From Streptomyces flaveolus (GTDB lineage Bacteria > Actinomycetota > Actinomycetes > Streptomycetales > Streptomycetaceae), in NCBI RefSeq assembly GCF_000716535.1, contig NZ_JNWV01000026.1:74339-138338 (forward strand): a stretch of DNA of 64,000 nucleotides, written 5' to 3'. Position numbers and translations under genes: made by a program. Shown piece by piece: positions 1 to 9,624 of this stretch. Under the pieces are notes generated by a model. That model was not told the DNA's origin. It was given only the letters and a program-made list of their open reading frames with translations, and made no database searches. Numbering within the stretch: the first letter of the stretch is position 1; the number at the start of each line of letters is the position of its first letter.

Positions 1-1
1 C

Positions 2-469
2 ACCGACGTCATCATGATCACGGCGGCCAGCGATGTGACGACCGTCCAGCAGGCGATGCGCCTGGGCGCCCTGCACTACCTCGTCAAGCCCTTCACCTTC
101 GCCGCGCTGCGGACCCGCCTGGACTCCTACGCCGCCCTGCGCCGCACGGTCGACCGGGTGGGCGGCCGGGGCCTGACGGGTCAGGAACAGGTCGACCGGA
201 TCTTCGGCGCCCTGCGCACCGCCCCCGCCCCTTCCGCGCCCGGCCTGCCGACCGGCCACTCCGAGCCCACGACCGACCTCATCTGCGGTGTCCTGCACCG
301 CGCCGACCATCCGCTCTCGGCCCACGAGGTGGCCGCCCGCACCGGCCTGAGCCGCTCCACCGCCCAGCGCTATCTCCGCCACCTCGAACAGGCGGGCCGT
401 CTCCGCCTCTCCCTGAAGTACGGCGACACCGGCCGTCCGGAACACCGGTACGCCTGGGTGGCGCCGTAG
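2..469 (+). CDS. CitB/DcuR-type two-component response regulator, 3' part
   Basis: Only the C-terminal 155 residues are present; the gene starts before the window. The visible part begins with the end of a receiver domain (TDVIMITAASD, then GALHYLVKPF, where the K is the conserved beta-5 lysine). It continues through a linker into a C-terminal helix-turn-helix of the type seen in citrate/malate and C4-dicarboxylate regulators (HEVAARTGLSRSTAQRYLRH). The phospho-acceptor Asp lies upstream and cannot be seen. The gene converges on the symporter gene, whose stop is 17 bp away. A role in carboxylate sensing follows from family membership and is inference; the partner kinase is outside the window. 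Confidence 0.8.
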   Translation, partial: TDVIMITAASDVTTVQQAMRLGALHYLVKPFTFAALRTRLDSYAALRRTVDRVGGRGLTGQEQVDRIFGALRTAPAPSAPGLPTGHSEPTTDLICGVLHRADHPLSAHEVAARTGLSRSTAQRYLRHLEQAGRLRLSLKYGDTGRPEHRYAWVAP

Positions 470-485
470 CGGGTCCGCCGCCCGG

Positions 486-2078
486 CTACACGGCTCCGGC
501 CCCGGTCAGCGAACGCACCTCCGTCTCTGCGTACTTGGCCTCGTCCGGAACCTCGTCCGAGGTCACCGTGCCCAGCCAGCCGGCGAGGAAGCCGAGCGGG
601 ATGGAGACGATGCCCGGGTTCTCCAGCGGGAAGTACTGGAAGTCGACGCCGGGGAACAGGGATTCCGGACTGCCGGACACCACCGGGGAGAGCAACACGA
701 GCCCGATCGCCGGGAGCAGCCCGCCGTACACCGCCCACACCGCGCCCCGTGTGGTGAAGCCGCGCCAGAACAGCGAGTAGAGCAGGACCGGCAGGTTCGC
801 CGAGGCGGCGACCGCGAAGGCGAGGCCGACGAGGAAGGCCACATTGAGATCGCGGGCCAGCAGGCCGAGCCCGATCGCCACGACGCCGATGCCGACCGCC
901 GCGCACCGGGCCACGGCCACCTCGCTGCGGGGCTTGCCGCGTCGGCGGCGCAGTGACGCGTACAGATCGTGGGCCACCGAGGCCGAGGAGGCGAGGGTGA
1001 TGCCCGCGACCACCGCGAGGATCGTGGCGAAGGCCACGGCGGCGACGACCGCGAACAGCACGGTGCCCCCGGTCGAGCCCGATCCGCCGCCCAGGTCGAG
1101 GGCGAGCAGAGGCACCGCCGTGTTCCCGGCCGCGTTGGATCCGCGTACGGTCTGCGGCCCCACCACCGCCGCCGCCCCGAAGCCGAGGACGATCGTCATC
1201 AGGTAGAAGCTGCCGATCAGACCGATGGACCACACCACGGAGCGGCGGGCCGCCCGCGCGGTCGGCACGGTGTAGAAGCGGGACAGGATGTGCGGCAGCC
1301 CGGCCGTGCCCAGCACCAGCGCGAGCCCCAGGCTGATGAAGTCCAACCGGGCGTTCCAGTCCCCGCCGTACTTCAGCCCCGGCGCCAGGAACGCCCTGCC
1401 ATGACCGCTGCGCTCCGCCGCCGTGAGCAGCAGCCGGTCGACATCGCCGTGGAAGCGCAGCAGGACCAGGACGGTCAGTACGACCGTCCCGCTCAGCAGC
1501 AGGACCGCCTTCACGATCTGGATCCAGGTGGTGGCCCGCATCCCTCCCAACGACACGTAGATCACCATCAGCGCGCCGACACCGATGACCGTCCAGGCCT
1601 GTGCCGCGCCGCCCGTCCGCCCCAGCAGCAACGCCACCAGGCTGCCCGCGCCGACCATCTGCGCCACCAGGTACAGCACGGAAACCGTGACCGAGGACGC
1701 TCCCGCGGCGATCCGCACCGGCCGCTCGTTCATCCGCGCGGCCACCACGTCGGCCAGCGTGAATTTCCCGCAGTTGCGCACCAGTTCGGCCACCAGGAAC
1801 AGCACGACCAGCCACGCGACGAGGAATCCCACCCCGTACAGCAGCCCGTCGTACCCGTACAGCGCGATGAGCCCGCTGATCCCCAGGAAGGAGGCCGCCG
1901 ACATGTAGTCGCCCGCGATGGCAAAACCATTTTCCATCGGGGAGAACAGCCGCCCGCCCGCGTAGAACTCCTCCGCCGAACCGTGCCGCCTGCGGCTCGC
2001 CCACGTCGTGATGCCGAGGGTGACCGCCACGAATCCGCTGAACAGCAGCAGCGCCAGAGTCTGATGGTCACCGGTCAC
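486..2078 (-). CDS. Cation/acetate-type sodium:solute symporter (ActP-like)
   Basis: 530 aa polytopic membrane protein of the SSS family, expected to import a small monocarboxylate such as acetate with sodium. About 13 hydrophobic segments are visible. Family hallmarks include EEFYAGGR near residue 35, GFAIAGDYMSAASFLG, and SLGLALVLGTAGLPHILSRFYT in mid-protein. The open frame extends further upstream, but GTG at 2078 is chosen because it overlaps the stop of the DUF485 gene in a GTGA and removes an arginine-rich extension unlike the family. DUF485 proteins normally precede ActP, which supports the acetate-type assignment; the substrate is inferred. Confidence 0.88.
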   Translation of the reverse strand: MTGDHQTLALLLFSGFVAVTLGITTWASRRRHGSAEEFYAGGRLFSPMENGFAIAGDYMSAASFLGISGLIALYGYDGLLYGVGFLVAWLVVLFLVAELVRNCGKFTLADVVAARMNERPVRIAAGASSVTVSVLYLVAQMVGAGSLVALLLGRTGGAAQAWTVIGVGALMVIYVSLGGMRATTWIQIVKAVLLLSGTVVLTVLVLLRFHGDVDRLLLTAAERSGHGRAFLAPGLKYGGDWNARLDFISLGLALVLGTAGLPHILSRFYTVPTARAARRSVVWSIGLIGSFYLMTIVLGFGAAAVVGPQTVRGSNAAGNTAVPLLALDLGGGSGSTGGTVLFAVVAAVAFATILAVVAGITLASSASVAHDLYASLRRRRGKPRSEVAVARCAAVGIGVVAIGLGLLARDLNVAFLVGLAFAVAASANLPVLLYSLFWRGFTTRGAVWAVYGGLLPAIGLVLLSPVVSGSPESLFPGVDFQYFPLENPGIVSIPLGFLAGWLGTVTSDEVPDEAKYAETEVRSLTGAGAV

Positions 2079-2623
2079 GGGGCCCCTCCCTGCGCTCCGC
2101 GGGCCAGTTCCTGGGTGTCCCAGCGCAGTTCCAGCGCGGCCCGGTCCCGGCGCAGCCGCGCGTGCCGGGCGTAGGCCCAGGTGAACAGGAACGTGGTGAG
2201 GAACTGTCCTAGCCCCGCGAGCATCGCCACGTTCACCGCGCCTACCACGGGCCGGGCCATGAGCCCCGGCGCGGTGGTCGCGGCGACCACGTACGCCACA
2301 TACCACGCCAGGAAGGCCGTGACCCCAGGCACCACGAACCGCCGGTATCTGCCGCGCACTTCCTGGAACGCCTCACTCCGCTGAACCTCGACGTACACAT
2401 CGCGGGCGCGCGCCGCCGCCGCGCCGGGCTCAGCGCGTGCGGGCGGCACGGCCGGCGCCGGCATGCCCGCACTGTCCACCTCGCCCCAGCCCGAGGCCAA
2501 CGTGTCGTCCCAGGGGTCCTCGTACGTCATGTCACGGGAGGGCGCGCCGTCGCCTTCCTGGTTCCCGGCCGATCTCTCGGGACCGTCCCCGACTCCACGA
2601 GGACGACCGTTGCTTGACTGCAT
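2075..2623 (-). CDS. DUF485 membrane protein preceding the symporter
   Basis: About 182 aa. The N-terminal 75 residues are acidic and Pro/Ala-rich. A DUF485 domain follows (roughly residues 75-165) with two hydrophobic helices around YRRFVVPGVTAFLAWYVAYV and AMLAGLGQFLTTFLFTWAYA. DUF485 proteins are small partners of ActP-type symporters, and the GTGA overlap with the symporter gene implies translational coupling. The start is uncertain: ATG at 2623 is used, but a TTG two codons upstream and an ATG at 2530 are possible, and none has a clear ribosome binding site. Confidence 0.75.
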   Translation of the reverse strand: MQSSNGRPRGVGDGPERSAGNQEGDGAPSRDMTYEDPWDDTLASGWGEVDSAGMPAPAVPPARAEPGAAAARARDVYVEVQRSEAFQEVRGRYRRFVVPGVTAFLAWYVAYVVAATTAPGLMARPVVGAVNVAMLAGLGQFLTTFLFTWAYARHARLRRDRAALELRWDTQELARGAQGGAP

Positions 2624-2692
2624 GCCCAAGGATGGACAGAACGGGGTGATCCCTGACTCTTCTTCTTCCGGCTCTTCACCCCATCAGGTGAT

Positions 2693-3382
2693 TCACCCGG
2701 TCGGTGGCCGCACCAGCCCCTTGCTGTAGGCGTACCGCACGGCCTGTGCCCGGTCCTTCAGCCCCGTCTTGGCGAAGAGGTTGTTGATGTGGGTCTTCAC
2801 GGTCGCGGTCGACACATGCAGCCGGCGAGCGATCTCCTGATTGTTGAGACCTTCGCCGATCAGCACCAGGACCTCGGTCTCGCGCGTGGTCAGCCCGTCG
2901 GGCGCCTCGCCGGCCGCTGGCGCCGGCACGGGCTCGGCCTGAGACAGCCGTTCCAGCAACCGTCGCTGCACACTCGGCGACAGCCCCGCGTCCCCCGAGA
3001 GCACACTGTGCACGGCACGGACGATCTCGTCACCGCCCGCGTCCTTGGTCAGGTAGCCCCGGGCCCCGGCCCGCAACGCGGGGAACAGCGAATCGTCGTC
3101 CGCGTAGGTGGTGAGCACCACGACCTGCGTGCCCGGGTACTGCGACCGGATCCGCCGGGTGGCCTCCACGCCGTCGCAGCGGGGCATCCTGAGGTCCATC
3201 AGCACGACGTCCGGGGCGAGTTCCCCGACCAGCCGCACCGCCTCCTCCCCGTCACCCGCGGCCCCGACCACCTCCACGCCCGGCAACAGCCCGAGGAGCA
3301 TCACGATGCCTTCACGGACCACGGTCTGATCGTCGGCCACCACCACCCGTGCGGGCTTCCGCTCCCCCTCCGTCTCCGTCAT
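2693..3382 (-). CDS. NarL/LuxR-type two-component response regulator
   Basis: 229 aa. The receiver domain spans residues 12-130, with acidic pocket DD17-18, phospho-acceptor D63 in LMDLRMPRCDG, T91 and K113. A LuxR-type helix-turn-helix lies at about 165-225 (LTTRETEVLVLIGEGLNNQEIA, then VKTHINNLFAKTGLKDRAQA). It is the DNA-binding partner of the histidine kinase encoded immediately upstream; the ATGA overlap (3379-3382) shows translational coupling. Target genes are not evident from the sequence. Confidence 0.92.
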   Translation of the reverse strand: MTETEGERKPARVVVADDQTVVREGIVMLLGLLPGVEVVGAAGDGEEAVRLVGELAPDVVLMDLRMPRCDGVEATRRIRSQYPGTQVVVLTTYADDDSLFPALRAGARGYLTKDAGGDEIVRAVHSVLSGDAGLSPSVQRRLLERLSQAEPVPAPAAGEAPDGLTTRETEVLVLIGEGLNNQEIARRLHVSTATVKTHINNLFAKTGLKDRAQAVRYAYSKGLVRPPTG

Positions 3383-4530
3383 ACGGGCACCTTCAGTGTC
3401 ACCGCGAACCCCTCCTCGTCCGGTCCCGCGTCCAGCGAACCGCCCAGCAGCTCGGCGCGCTCACGCATGCCCAGCAGACCGTACCCGCCTCCGGATCCGT
3501 TCAGTTCGCCCGCTTCGCCGCCCGAGTCCCGGACGTTCAGCGTCACTTCGTGCTCGCTGTAGTCGAGCCGTACGGCCACTCTGGCGCCCTGCGCGTGCTT
3601 GCGGATGTTCGTCAGTGCCTCCTGGGCGACCCGCCGCACGGCCTGGGACACCTCGGCCGGCAGGGGTCTGCGTTCACCTGTGACGGTGACCCCGGCGCCG
3701 TCGGCCGCGCTGACGAGTTCGGTCAGGAACTCCTCCAGCGGGGTCAGCTCGCCCCGCAGCGCCGACAGCGCCTGCCGAGTCTCGGCGAGGCCGTCACGGG
3801 CCATGCCCCGGGCGGCCACCACCCGCTCCAGGATCCGCTCGCGATCCGCGCCGTTCTCGATCAGCAGGCGGGCCGCCTCCAGGTGCACCAGCTGCGCCGA
3901 AAGGCTGTGTGCCAGCACGTCGTGGATCTCCCGTGCGATGCGGGCCCGCTCGGCCAGTGCCGCGGACTCGGCCTCGGCCGCGCGGGCGGCCCGCTCCTGG
4001 GCGAGAAGCCGTTGCGCGTTGCCCCGGGCTTCCGCGTCCAGCCGCAGGACGTACCCGGCGAGGGCCATGCCGGCCACGGTGGCGGCCGTGGTGAGCCAGA
4101 CGTCGTTGGTGAACGCGGAGTACGAGGCCAGGGCAACCGACGCGACGGGAACCGCCGCCCCTAGTGGCAGCCGCTCCAGCGCGCCGACCCCGCAACCGCA
4201 CCAGATCACGAGCGCCGGCCCCCTGAATCCCGTGGCCTCGGCGGCGACCGCGATGCCCAGGAGCACACCGATGAGTGCGAGGGAGGGCACCAGCCGGTGC
4301 TCATAGGTGGTCCGGAAGAAGGCCCAGGAGACGAGAGCGGCGAGCAGGATCGCCGCCGCTGCCGCGAGTGCTTCCCAGAGACCGACGTGCCTCTGGCTGA
4401 AGGCACCCCACAGGAGCACGGCCAGCACGAGCAGTCGGACGGCCCAGACGAGCGTGCGCCGGGGAAAGGTGGTTCCCGAGCGGCCGAGCGCTTCGCGTGA
4501 CGGCCAGCGTGTCCAGGCGTTCTCTGTCAC
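3379..4530 (-). CDS. Two-component sensor histidine kinase (HisKA_3 type)
   Basis: 383 aa. An N-terminal block of about five hydrophobic helices (residues 25-160) lacks an obvious extracellular sensor domain. A coiled stretch follows, then the dimerisation/phospho-acceptor motif EIHDVLAHSLSAQ with H203, then a HATPase domain (AQEALTNIRKHAQ N-box, then GLLGMRERAELLGG). GTG at 4530 is preferred over GTG at 4545 because AAGGAG lies just upstream and GTGA overlaps the stop of the preceding gene. It forms a cognate pair with the regulator that follows. The signal is unknown; the lack of a periplasmic domain suggests sensing in or near the membrane. Confidence 0.9.
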   Translation of the reverse strand: MTENAWTRWPSREALGRSGTTFPRRTLVWAVRLLVLAVLLWGAFSQRHVGLWEALAAAAAILLAALVSWAFFRTTYEHRLVPSLALIGVLLGIAVAAEATGFRGPALVIWCGCGVGALERLPLGAAVPVASVALASYSAFTNDVWLTTAATVAGMALAGYVLRLDAEARGNAQRLLAQERAARAAEAESAALAERARIAREIHDVLAHSLSAQLVHLEAARLLIENGADRERILERVVAARGMARDGLAETRQALSALRGELTPLEEFLTELVSAADGAGVTVTGERRPLPAEVSQAVRRVAQEALTNIRKHAQGARVAVRLDYSEHEVTLNVRDSGGEAGELNGSGGGYGLLGMRERAELLGGSLDAGPDEEGFAVTLKVPV

Positions 4531-5105
4531 ACGCGCTCCTTCCACGCCGACCGCTCGTCGTCACCGTACGCCGGAGCGGGACGGCTCGGGACGGGGCGGC
4601 TCGGGGCGCCGACGGACTGGATCGGGGCGCCGCTGGACTGGCTGGGGGCGGCGATGGACTGGGCCCGCCAGGCCAGGATCCCGCCGCGGACCAACAGGGT
4701 GCCGGCGAGGCCGAGCATCAGCGCGGAGCTGTCCTGGTGCACGCCGAGAGCGGAGCCGAGGGCGAAGACGCCGACTCGCAGGGCTATGCCCACGATCCAT
4801 ACGGCGCCGCTCGCCTTGCTGCTCTTGGCCCATACGACGCCGTCCGGCGCGGTCCAGATGCGGGTGGTCCAGCCCCAGCCGATGCCGGTGACCAGGCCGA
4901 TGAACAGCTCGACCACGAGCAGGCCGACGGATTCGGCGCGGTGGTGGGCGTCGAGGATGCCGGGCTCGCGCAGTGAGACGACGGCCAGGATCACCGGCAG
5001 CAGCCACCAGCGCCGGTCCGTGTCGATCGCCCGGGCGCGGAACTGCCGCGCGATCACTATGGCGACCACGGCAACGATCACCAGCGCGTTGACGAGCCCG
5101 GGCAT
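4527..5105 (-). CDS. Integral membrane protein, DUF1453/CcdC-like, first gene of the two-component operon
   Basis: 192 aa with four to five hydrophobic helices in the first 150 residues and a Pro/Ser-rich charged tail ending in DDERSAWKERV. The spacing of the helices and the RRWWLLPVILA segment recall DUF1453/CcdC-type proteins, a family without a firm biochemical role. A GGAGG-type ribosome binding site precedes the ATG. The 3' end overlaps the kinase gene by four bases, so all three genes are probably one transcript. An accessory role in sensing is inferred from coupling alone. Confidence 0.7.
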   Translation of the reverse strand: MPGLVNALVIVAVVAIVIARQFRARAIDTDRRWWLLPVILAVVSLREPGILDAHHRAESVGLLVVELFIGLVTGIGWGWTTRIWTAPDGVVWAKSSKASGAVWIVGIALRVGVFALGSALGVHQDSSALMLGLAGTLLVRGGILAWRAQSIAAPSQSSGAPIQSVGAPSRPVPSRPAPAYGDDERSAWKERV

Positions 5106-5806
5106 CTGGACCTCCGTGAGCGAGAGGGCTGTGCCGGAAGCGAGTGCTGCCGACGCCTTCGAAGCTACGGAAGTCCGCAGGCCAGGGGATCGGAGCAGGG
5201 GTGGATCACGGGTGGAACCTGGAATCGGCCCGCCTCCACCCAGGGGTGGAGAGATCCTCGGGGGCGGATGGTGGGTGGTCGTAAGGGGCGGGGTGGCGGT
5301 GGTGGTGACGGTGTTACCGGGCGGTGGGTCCGGACAGGCGGATCAGGCCAGTGGGGTTCGTGCTGAACAGGCGGGACACGGCCGGAGGGGCCGCCGTGCA
5401 GCAACTGGGCTGGGGGCAGCGTGGGCTCTCGTGGGGTAATCGGGCGGTGGCCGCTCGGGGTCGCCCCTGGGCCGCCGGCCGACGGACGACCCGCGGCCAG
5501 CGGTATTGGCGAGCTGGCGAGCTGGCAACAGCGGACACCCTGCCTCCCACCGGTCCACTCACGCCGTCCGGCCCGGGGCTCATCCCGGAATGCCCCGGCA
5601 GGCGTCCACTCGGACGCCACCGGGCAAACCCTGACCCAGCCCCGGCCCGCCTGCCCGGCGGGACCCGCTTCCAAGCGAGCCCCGCCTACGCCACTGCCCC
5701 GCCCGGCAACGGACACCCACACGGAACGCCTGCCCTGACCTAGACCGCATCCCGGACGACCACCCCCATCGGCGGAAGCCCCGTCGGCCAAGGTCCAGCG
5801 CAGCGG
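5106..5806. other. 701-bp gene-free stretch upstream of the two-component operon
   Basis: This lies between the membrane-protein start and the parE stop. Open frames here are Pro/Arg/Gly-rich without domain sense. It contains Pro-rich low-complexity sequence and a short direct duplication of GGCGAGCT near 5511-5525. The promoter of the operon should lie in its left part, but no convincing -35/-10 pair was found. Confidence 0.5.
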
Positions 5807-7930
5807 CTACGCGTCGATGCGTGACCGGTCCAGCGTCGCCGCCGAGCTGGAGATGAACTCCTTGCGGGGTGCCACGTCGTTGCCCATCAGCAGGTCGAAG
5901 ACCTGTTCGGCGGCCTCCAGGTCGGAGAGGTTGATGCGGCGCAGGGTGCGGTGACGCGGGTCCATCGTGGTCTCGGCCAGCTGGTCGGCGTCCATCTCGC
6001 CCAGACCCTTGTAGCGCTGGATGGAGTCCTTGTACCGGATGCCCTTGCTCTGGAACTCCATGAGCTTGTCGCGCAGCTCACGGTCGGAGTACGTGTAGAC
6101 GTACTTCTCCTGCCCCTTCTTCGGCTGGATCAGCTCGATGCGGTGCAGCGGCGGCACGGCGGCGAAGACCCGGCCGGCCTCGACCATGGGCCGCATGTAG
6201 CGCTGGAACAGCGTGAGCAGCAGACAGCGGATGTGGGAGCCGTCCACATCGGCGTCGGTCATCATGATGATCTTGCCGTAGCGGGCCTGGTCAATGTCGA
6301 AGGTGCGGCCCGAGCCCGCTCCTATGACCTGGATGATCGCGCCGCACTCGGCGTTCTTGAGCATGTCGGTGACCGACGACCGCTGCACGTTGAGGATCTT
6401 GCCGCGGATCGGCAGCAGGGCCTGGAACTCGGAGTTCCGCGCCAGCTTGGCCGTACCCAGCGCGGAGTCGCCCTCGACGATGAACAGCTCGCTGCGGTCG
6501 ACGTCATCGCTGCGGCAGTCGGCGAGCTTGGCCGGCAGGGAGGAGGACTCCAGGGCCGTCTTCCGGCGCTGAGCGTCCTTGTGCTGCCGGGCCGCGACCC
6601 GGGTGCGGGCAGCCGCGACCACCTTCTCCATGACCACCCGGGCCTGCGCGGCGGCATCCCGCTTGGTGGCCGTGAGGAACGCCTTCAGTTCCTTGCTGAT
6701 CACGCTGTTCACGATCCGGCGGGCCGCCGAGGTACCGAGGACCTCCTTGGTCTGTCCCTCGAACTGCGGCTCGGCCAGCCGGACCGTGACGACGGCGGTG
6801 AGGCCCTCCAGGGCGTCGTCCTTGACGATGTTGTCCTCGGCCACGCGCAGCAGCTTCTTGGCGCGCAGCACATCGTTCAGCGTCTGGGTGAGGGCCTGCT
6901 CGAAACCGGTGACGTGGGTGCCGCCCTTGGGGGTGGCGATGATGTTGACGAAAGACCTGACGGTCGTGTCGTAGCCCGTGCCCCACCGCATCGCGACGTC
7001 GACGCCCAGCTCGCGGGTGACCTCGGTGGGGGTCATCTGACCGTGTTCGTCCAGGACCGGGACAGTCTCCTTGAAGGTGCCCTTGCCCGAGAAGCGGAGG
7101 ACGTCGCAGATCGCCTTGTCGTTCGCCAGGTACTCGCAGAACTCGCTGATACCGCCGTCGAAGCGGAACGACTCCTCGCCCTTGCTGCCGCCCTCGCCCA
7201 GGCCGAACTCGTCACGGACGACGATGGTCAGGCCGGGCACCAGGAACGCGGTCTGCCGGGCGCGCTGGTGCAGGTTCTCCAGGGACAGCTTGGCGTCCCT
7301 GAGGAAGATCTGCCGGTCGGCCCAGTAGCGCACGCGGGTGCCGGTGCGCGTCTTGGGGATCTTCTTGGCCTTGCGCAGACCGCTCTTGGCCTCGAACTTC
7401 GCGTCGGCCCCCTCGGCGGCGAAGGCTCCGGGCACGCCGCGCCGGAAGCTGATGGCGTGCGTGTGGCCGCCCCGGTCCACCTCGACGTCGAGGCGGGCGG
7501 AGAGGGCGTTGACCACGGAGGCACCGACGCCGTGCAGACCGCCGGAGGCCGCGTAGGAGCCGCCTCCGAACTTGCCGCCGGCGTGCAGCTTGGTCATGAC
7601 GACCTCGACGCCGGACAGGCCGGTCTTCGGTTCCACGTCCACGGGGATCCCGCGGCCGTTGTCGCGCACCTCGACGGAGCCGTCGTCGTGGAGGATCACC
7701 TCGATGTGGTCGCAGTAGCCGCCGAGGGCCTCGTCCACCGAGTTGTCGATGATCTCCCACAGGCAGTGCATCAGACCGCGGCTGTCGGTCGAACCGATGT
7801 ACATACCGGGGCGCTTGCGCACGGCCTCAAGTCCCTCGAGGACGAGCAGGTGCCGCGCGGTGTAGTTGGAACCGTCCCGGTCTGCTCCTGCCAGCAGCGC
7901 TGTGGACGGCACGGACGTATCGGCGGTCAC
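5807..7930 (-). CDS. parE: DNA topoisomerase IV subunit B
   Basis: 707 aa type IIA topoisomerase ATPase subunit. The GHKL ATPase domain covers residues 30-250 (EIIDNSVDEALGG with N63; DNGRGIPVDVEPKTG at 90-104; GGLHGVGASVVNALS). The transducer follows, then the TOPRIM domain with LFIVEGDSALGTAKLAR and DADVDGSHIRCLLL. The C-terminus carries RYKGLGEMDADQLAETTMDP. GTG start at 7930 is preceded by GAGGAG. GyrB is the paralogue alternative; the ParE call rests on overall resemblance and on memory of this locus in Streptomyces. parC is not in the window. The subunit decatenates and relaxes chromosomal DNA with ParC. Confidence 0.88.
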   Translation of the reverse strand: MTADTSVPSTALLAGADRDGSNYTARHLLVLEGLEAVRKRPGMYIGSTDSRGLMHCLWEIIDNSVDEALGGYCDHIEVILHDDGSVEVRDNGRGIPVDVEPKTGLSGVEVVMTKLHAGGKFGGGSYAASGGLHGVGASVVNALSARLDVEVDRGGHTHAISFRRGVPGAFAAEGADAKFEAKSGLRKAKKIPKTRTGTRVRYWADRQIFLRDAKLSLENLHQRARQTAFLVPGLTIVVRDEFGLGEGGSKGEESFRFDGGISEFCEYLANDKAICDVLRFSGKGTFKETVPVLDEHGQMTPTEVTRELGVDVAMRWGTGYDTTVRSFVNIIATPKGGTHVTGFEQALTQTLNDVLRAKKLLRVAEDNIVKDDALEGLTAVVTVRLAEPQFEGQTKEVLGTSAARRIVNSVISKELKAFLTATKRDAAAQARVVMEKVVAAARTRVAARQHKDAQRRKTALESSSLPAKLADCRSDDVDRSELFIVEGDSALGTAKLARNSEFQALLPIRGKILNVQRSSVTDMLKNAECGAIIQVIGAGSGRTFDIDQARYGKIIMMTDADVDGSHIRCLLLTLFQRYMRPMVEAGRVFAAVPPLHRIELIQPKKGQEKYVYTYSDRELRDKLMEFQSKGIRYKDSIQRYKGLGEMDADQLAETTMDPRHRTLRRINLSDLEAAEQVFDLLMGNDVAPRKEFISSSAATLDRSRIDA

Positions 7931-8371
7931 GCGGTTCGCTCCTCGCTGAATTTCAGGTGGCCCCCTTTTGGGTAAGGGGGCGGCTTCGGTCGCCGCACAG
8001 AGGGTACCGAGCCCTGGTAGAGCCGGTGTAACGCCACCCTCGTCGGCAAGTCAGACTAGTCCAGGCTCGTATGCACGTTCGATCCCTCGATGGAGTGAAG
8101 CACACATCACGTTCCCTTCGAGGCATGAACCATTTAGGCTCCGGGCACGTCCTCATGAACAACCGGCAACCCGGCCGGGAGGACCGAGACAGCAAGACAG
8201 CGCGAACCCGTACGCATACAAGAGACGCAATACGGCACATTCGCCGCCAACCGGCAGCAGACAGCCGCCCCGGAAAGATTTTTTCGAGGAAAAGCCACGA
8301 GCGGGAACGTTTTCGGGCTGGTTGGATGTTGACCCTGGTACGACAGCTCGTCGAGCTAGAGAAGAGGCGAC
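7931..8371. other. 441-bp divergent promoter region between parE and the small zinc-ribbon-like gene
   Basis: No gene seen. It must hold the divergent promoters. On the plus strand GGGAAC at 8303-8308 with GTT at 8328-8330 resembles a sigma-R-type (GGGAAT-N18/19-GTT) site, and a TTGACC lies at 8329-8334 without a matching -10. On the minus strand no clear promoter for parE could be settled. Confidence 0.45.
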
Positions 8372-8602
8372 GTGACTACTGTTCTGACCCCCGCGAGCCC
8401 GTTGACGGCCGCCGATCGCTGCGACCGCTGCGGCGCCCAGGCATACCTGCGCGTCGTCCTGCTCAGCGGCGGAGAACTGCTCTTCTGCGCCCACCACGGT
8501 CGCAAGTTCGAGCCGGAACTCAAGAAGATCGCCGCTGAGATACAGGACGAGACGGAGCGGCTGACGTCCGTTCCGAACACCGTTTCCGACGAAGAGCGCT
8601 GA
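8372..8602 (+). CDS. Small conserved actinobacterial protein, DUF7455-like, possible zinc ribbon
   Basis: 76 aa. One CxxC pair (RCDRCGAQAYLRV) and a later C with two histidines (LLFCAHHGRKFEPELKKIAAE) form a plausible Cx2C...CxHH metal site, followed by an acidic amphipathic helix. GTG start with GAAGAGG upstream. Proteins like this sit near hrdB/parE in streptomycetes; their function is unknown. It is monocistronic: a strong bidirectional terminator follows at 8642-8681. Confidence 0.8.
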   Translation: MTTVLTPASPLTAADRCDRCGAQAYLRVVLLSGGELLFCAHHGRKFEPELKKIAAEIQDETERLTSVPNTVSDEER

Positions 8603-8641
8603 ATCTCGCACCACGACGAGCCAGCCCCGGCACAGGCCGGT

Positions 8642-8681
8642 GCACGGGCGGCCGCTCCTCACCAGGAGCGGCCGCCCGTGC
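8642..8681. terminator. Bidirectional terminator hairpin
   Basis: Perfect 18-bp inverted repeat (8642-8659 with 8664-8681) with a 4-nt loop, between two convergent genes. No U-tract, which is common in Streptomyces. Confidence 0.85.
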
Positions 8682-8701
8682 TCATACCCGCATACGCGCG
8701 C

Positions 8702-9556
8702 TTACGAGCTCGCGGAGGGCTGTGTCCCTGCGTCCGGCCGCAGCGCTCGTACGATCTCCGAGACGCGCGTGTAGACGCCGGGGAGCCCGGGCTGCCCGCA
8801 GCCGCTCCCCCACGACACGAGACCGATCAGCCGTCCCCCGGCCACCAAAGGCCCGCCGCTGTCCCCCTGGCAGGCGTCGGGGCCGCCGCCGGCCTCACCG
8901 GCGCACAGCATGGTGGTGGCCCGGTAGGCGCCGTCGGGGCCACCGGGAAAGGCGCGGGCGCACATCTCGTCGGGCAGTACGCGTACGCGCGCGGCATGGA
9001 GCCGGTGCGCGTAGGCGCCTCCGCCGGTCGTGTCCCCCCACCCGGACACCATGGCCTGCGTGCCCGGTGCGTACGCCGGATCGCCGGCGCCCGCCATGGC
9101 CACGACCGCACTCTGCGGCAGCGGTCCGGCGAGCCCGAGGACCGCGAAGTCCCCTGAGTTGGTCGTGACGTCGTACGCGGGATTCAGCCGGATCTCCCGC
9201 ACGGCGATCTCCTCGCCCTGCTCCGACAGCAGGTCGGTGCGACCCGCGATGACCTTGAGGTCGCGCACACGGTTCGGCGGTGCCCCGAGGACCTCCTCGG
9301 ACAGACAGTGGGCCGCGGTGACGACGGTCGTGCGCCCGACGGCCACAGCGCCGCAGAACTGGCCCGCCCTCATACCTCCGAACCGGTCACGGCTGGCCAG
9401 CGCCACCGTCCACGGAGCCTGGGAGACGTCGATCGGGAACCCTCCGACGACGACGCTGTCGGCGACGGCGGGAACCGCGCTCACCATGGGTATCGCGGTC
9501 ACGGTGGCCGCCAGGGCCAGCGGCCGGATCAGTGCCCGGACAACGGAACGGCGCAT
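8702..9556 (-). CDS. Secreted trypsin-like serine protease (S1)
   Basis: 284 aa. The signal peptide (RR near the N-terminus, hydrophobic core, AVPAVA at 27-32) is followed by a trypsin-type mature N-terminus VVVGG near residue 36. Catalytic triad: H83 in TAAHC, D136 in SGDFAVL, S233 in GDSGGP. D227, six residues before the serine, suggests trypsin-like cleavage after Arg/Lys. Paired cysteines fit S1 disulfides. GAGGAG precedes the ATG. It probably acts outside the cell; no dedicated inhibitor gene is adjacent. Confidence 0.9.
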   Translation of the reverse strand: MRRSVVRALIRPLALAATVTAIPMVSAVPAVADSVVVGGFPIDVSQAPWTVALASRDRFGGMRAGQFCGAVAVGRTTVVTAAHCLSEEVLGAPPNRVRDLKVIAGRTDLLSEQGEEIAVREIRLNPAYDVTTNSGDFAVLGLAGPLPQSAVVAMAGAGDPAYAPGTQAMVSGWGDTTGGGAYAHRLHAARVRVLPDEMCARAFPGGPDGAYRATTMLCAGEAGGGPDACQGDSGGPLVAGGRLIGLVSWGSGCGQPGLPGVYTRVSEIVRALRPDAGTQPSASS

Positions 9557-9624
9557 GCATGCTCCTCACTCTGGGTCCTCCAGGGACACCCAGAGTCATC
9601 CACGTCACGAAAGCGCGCAGCACG

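Noticed and set aside
5165..5791. 208-codon minus-strand open frame in the gap before parE
   Set aside because: Pro/Gly/Arg-rich composition, no domain and no ribosome binding site.
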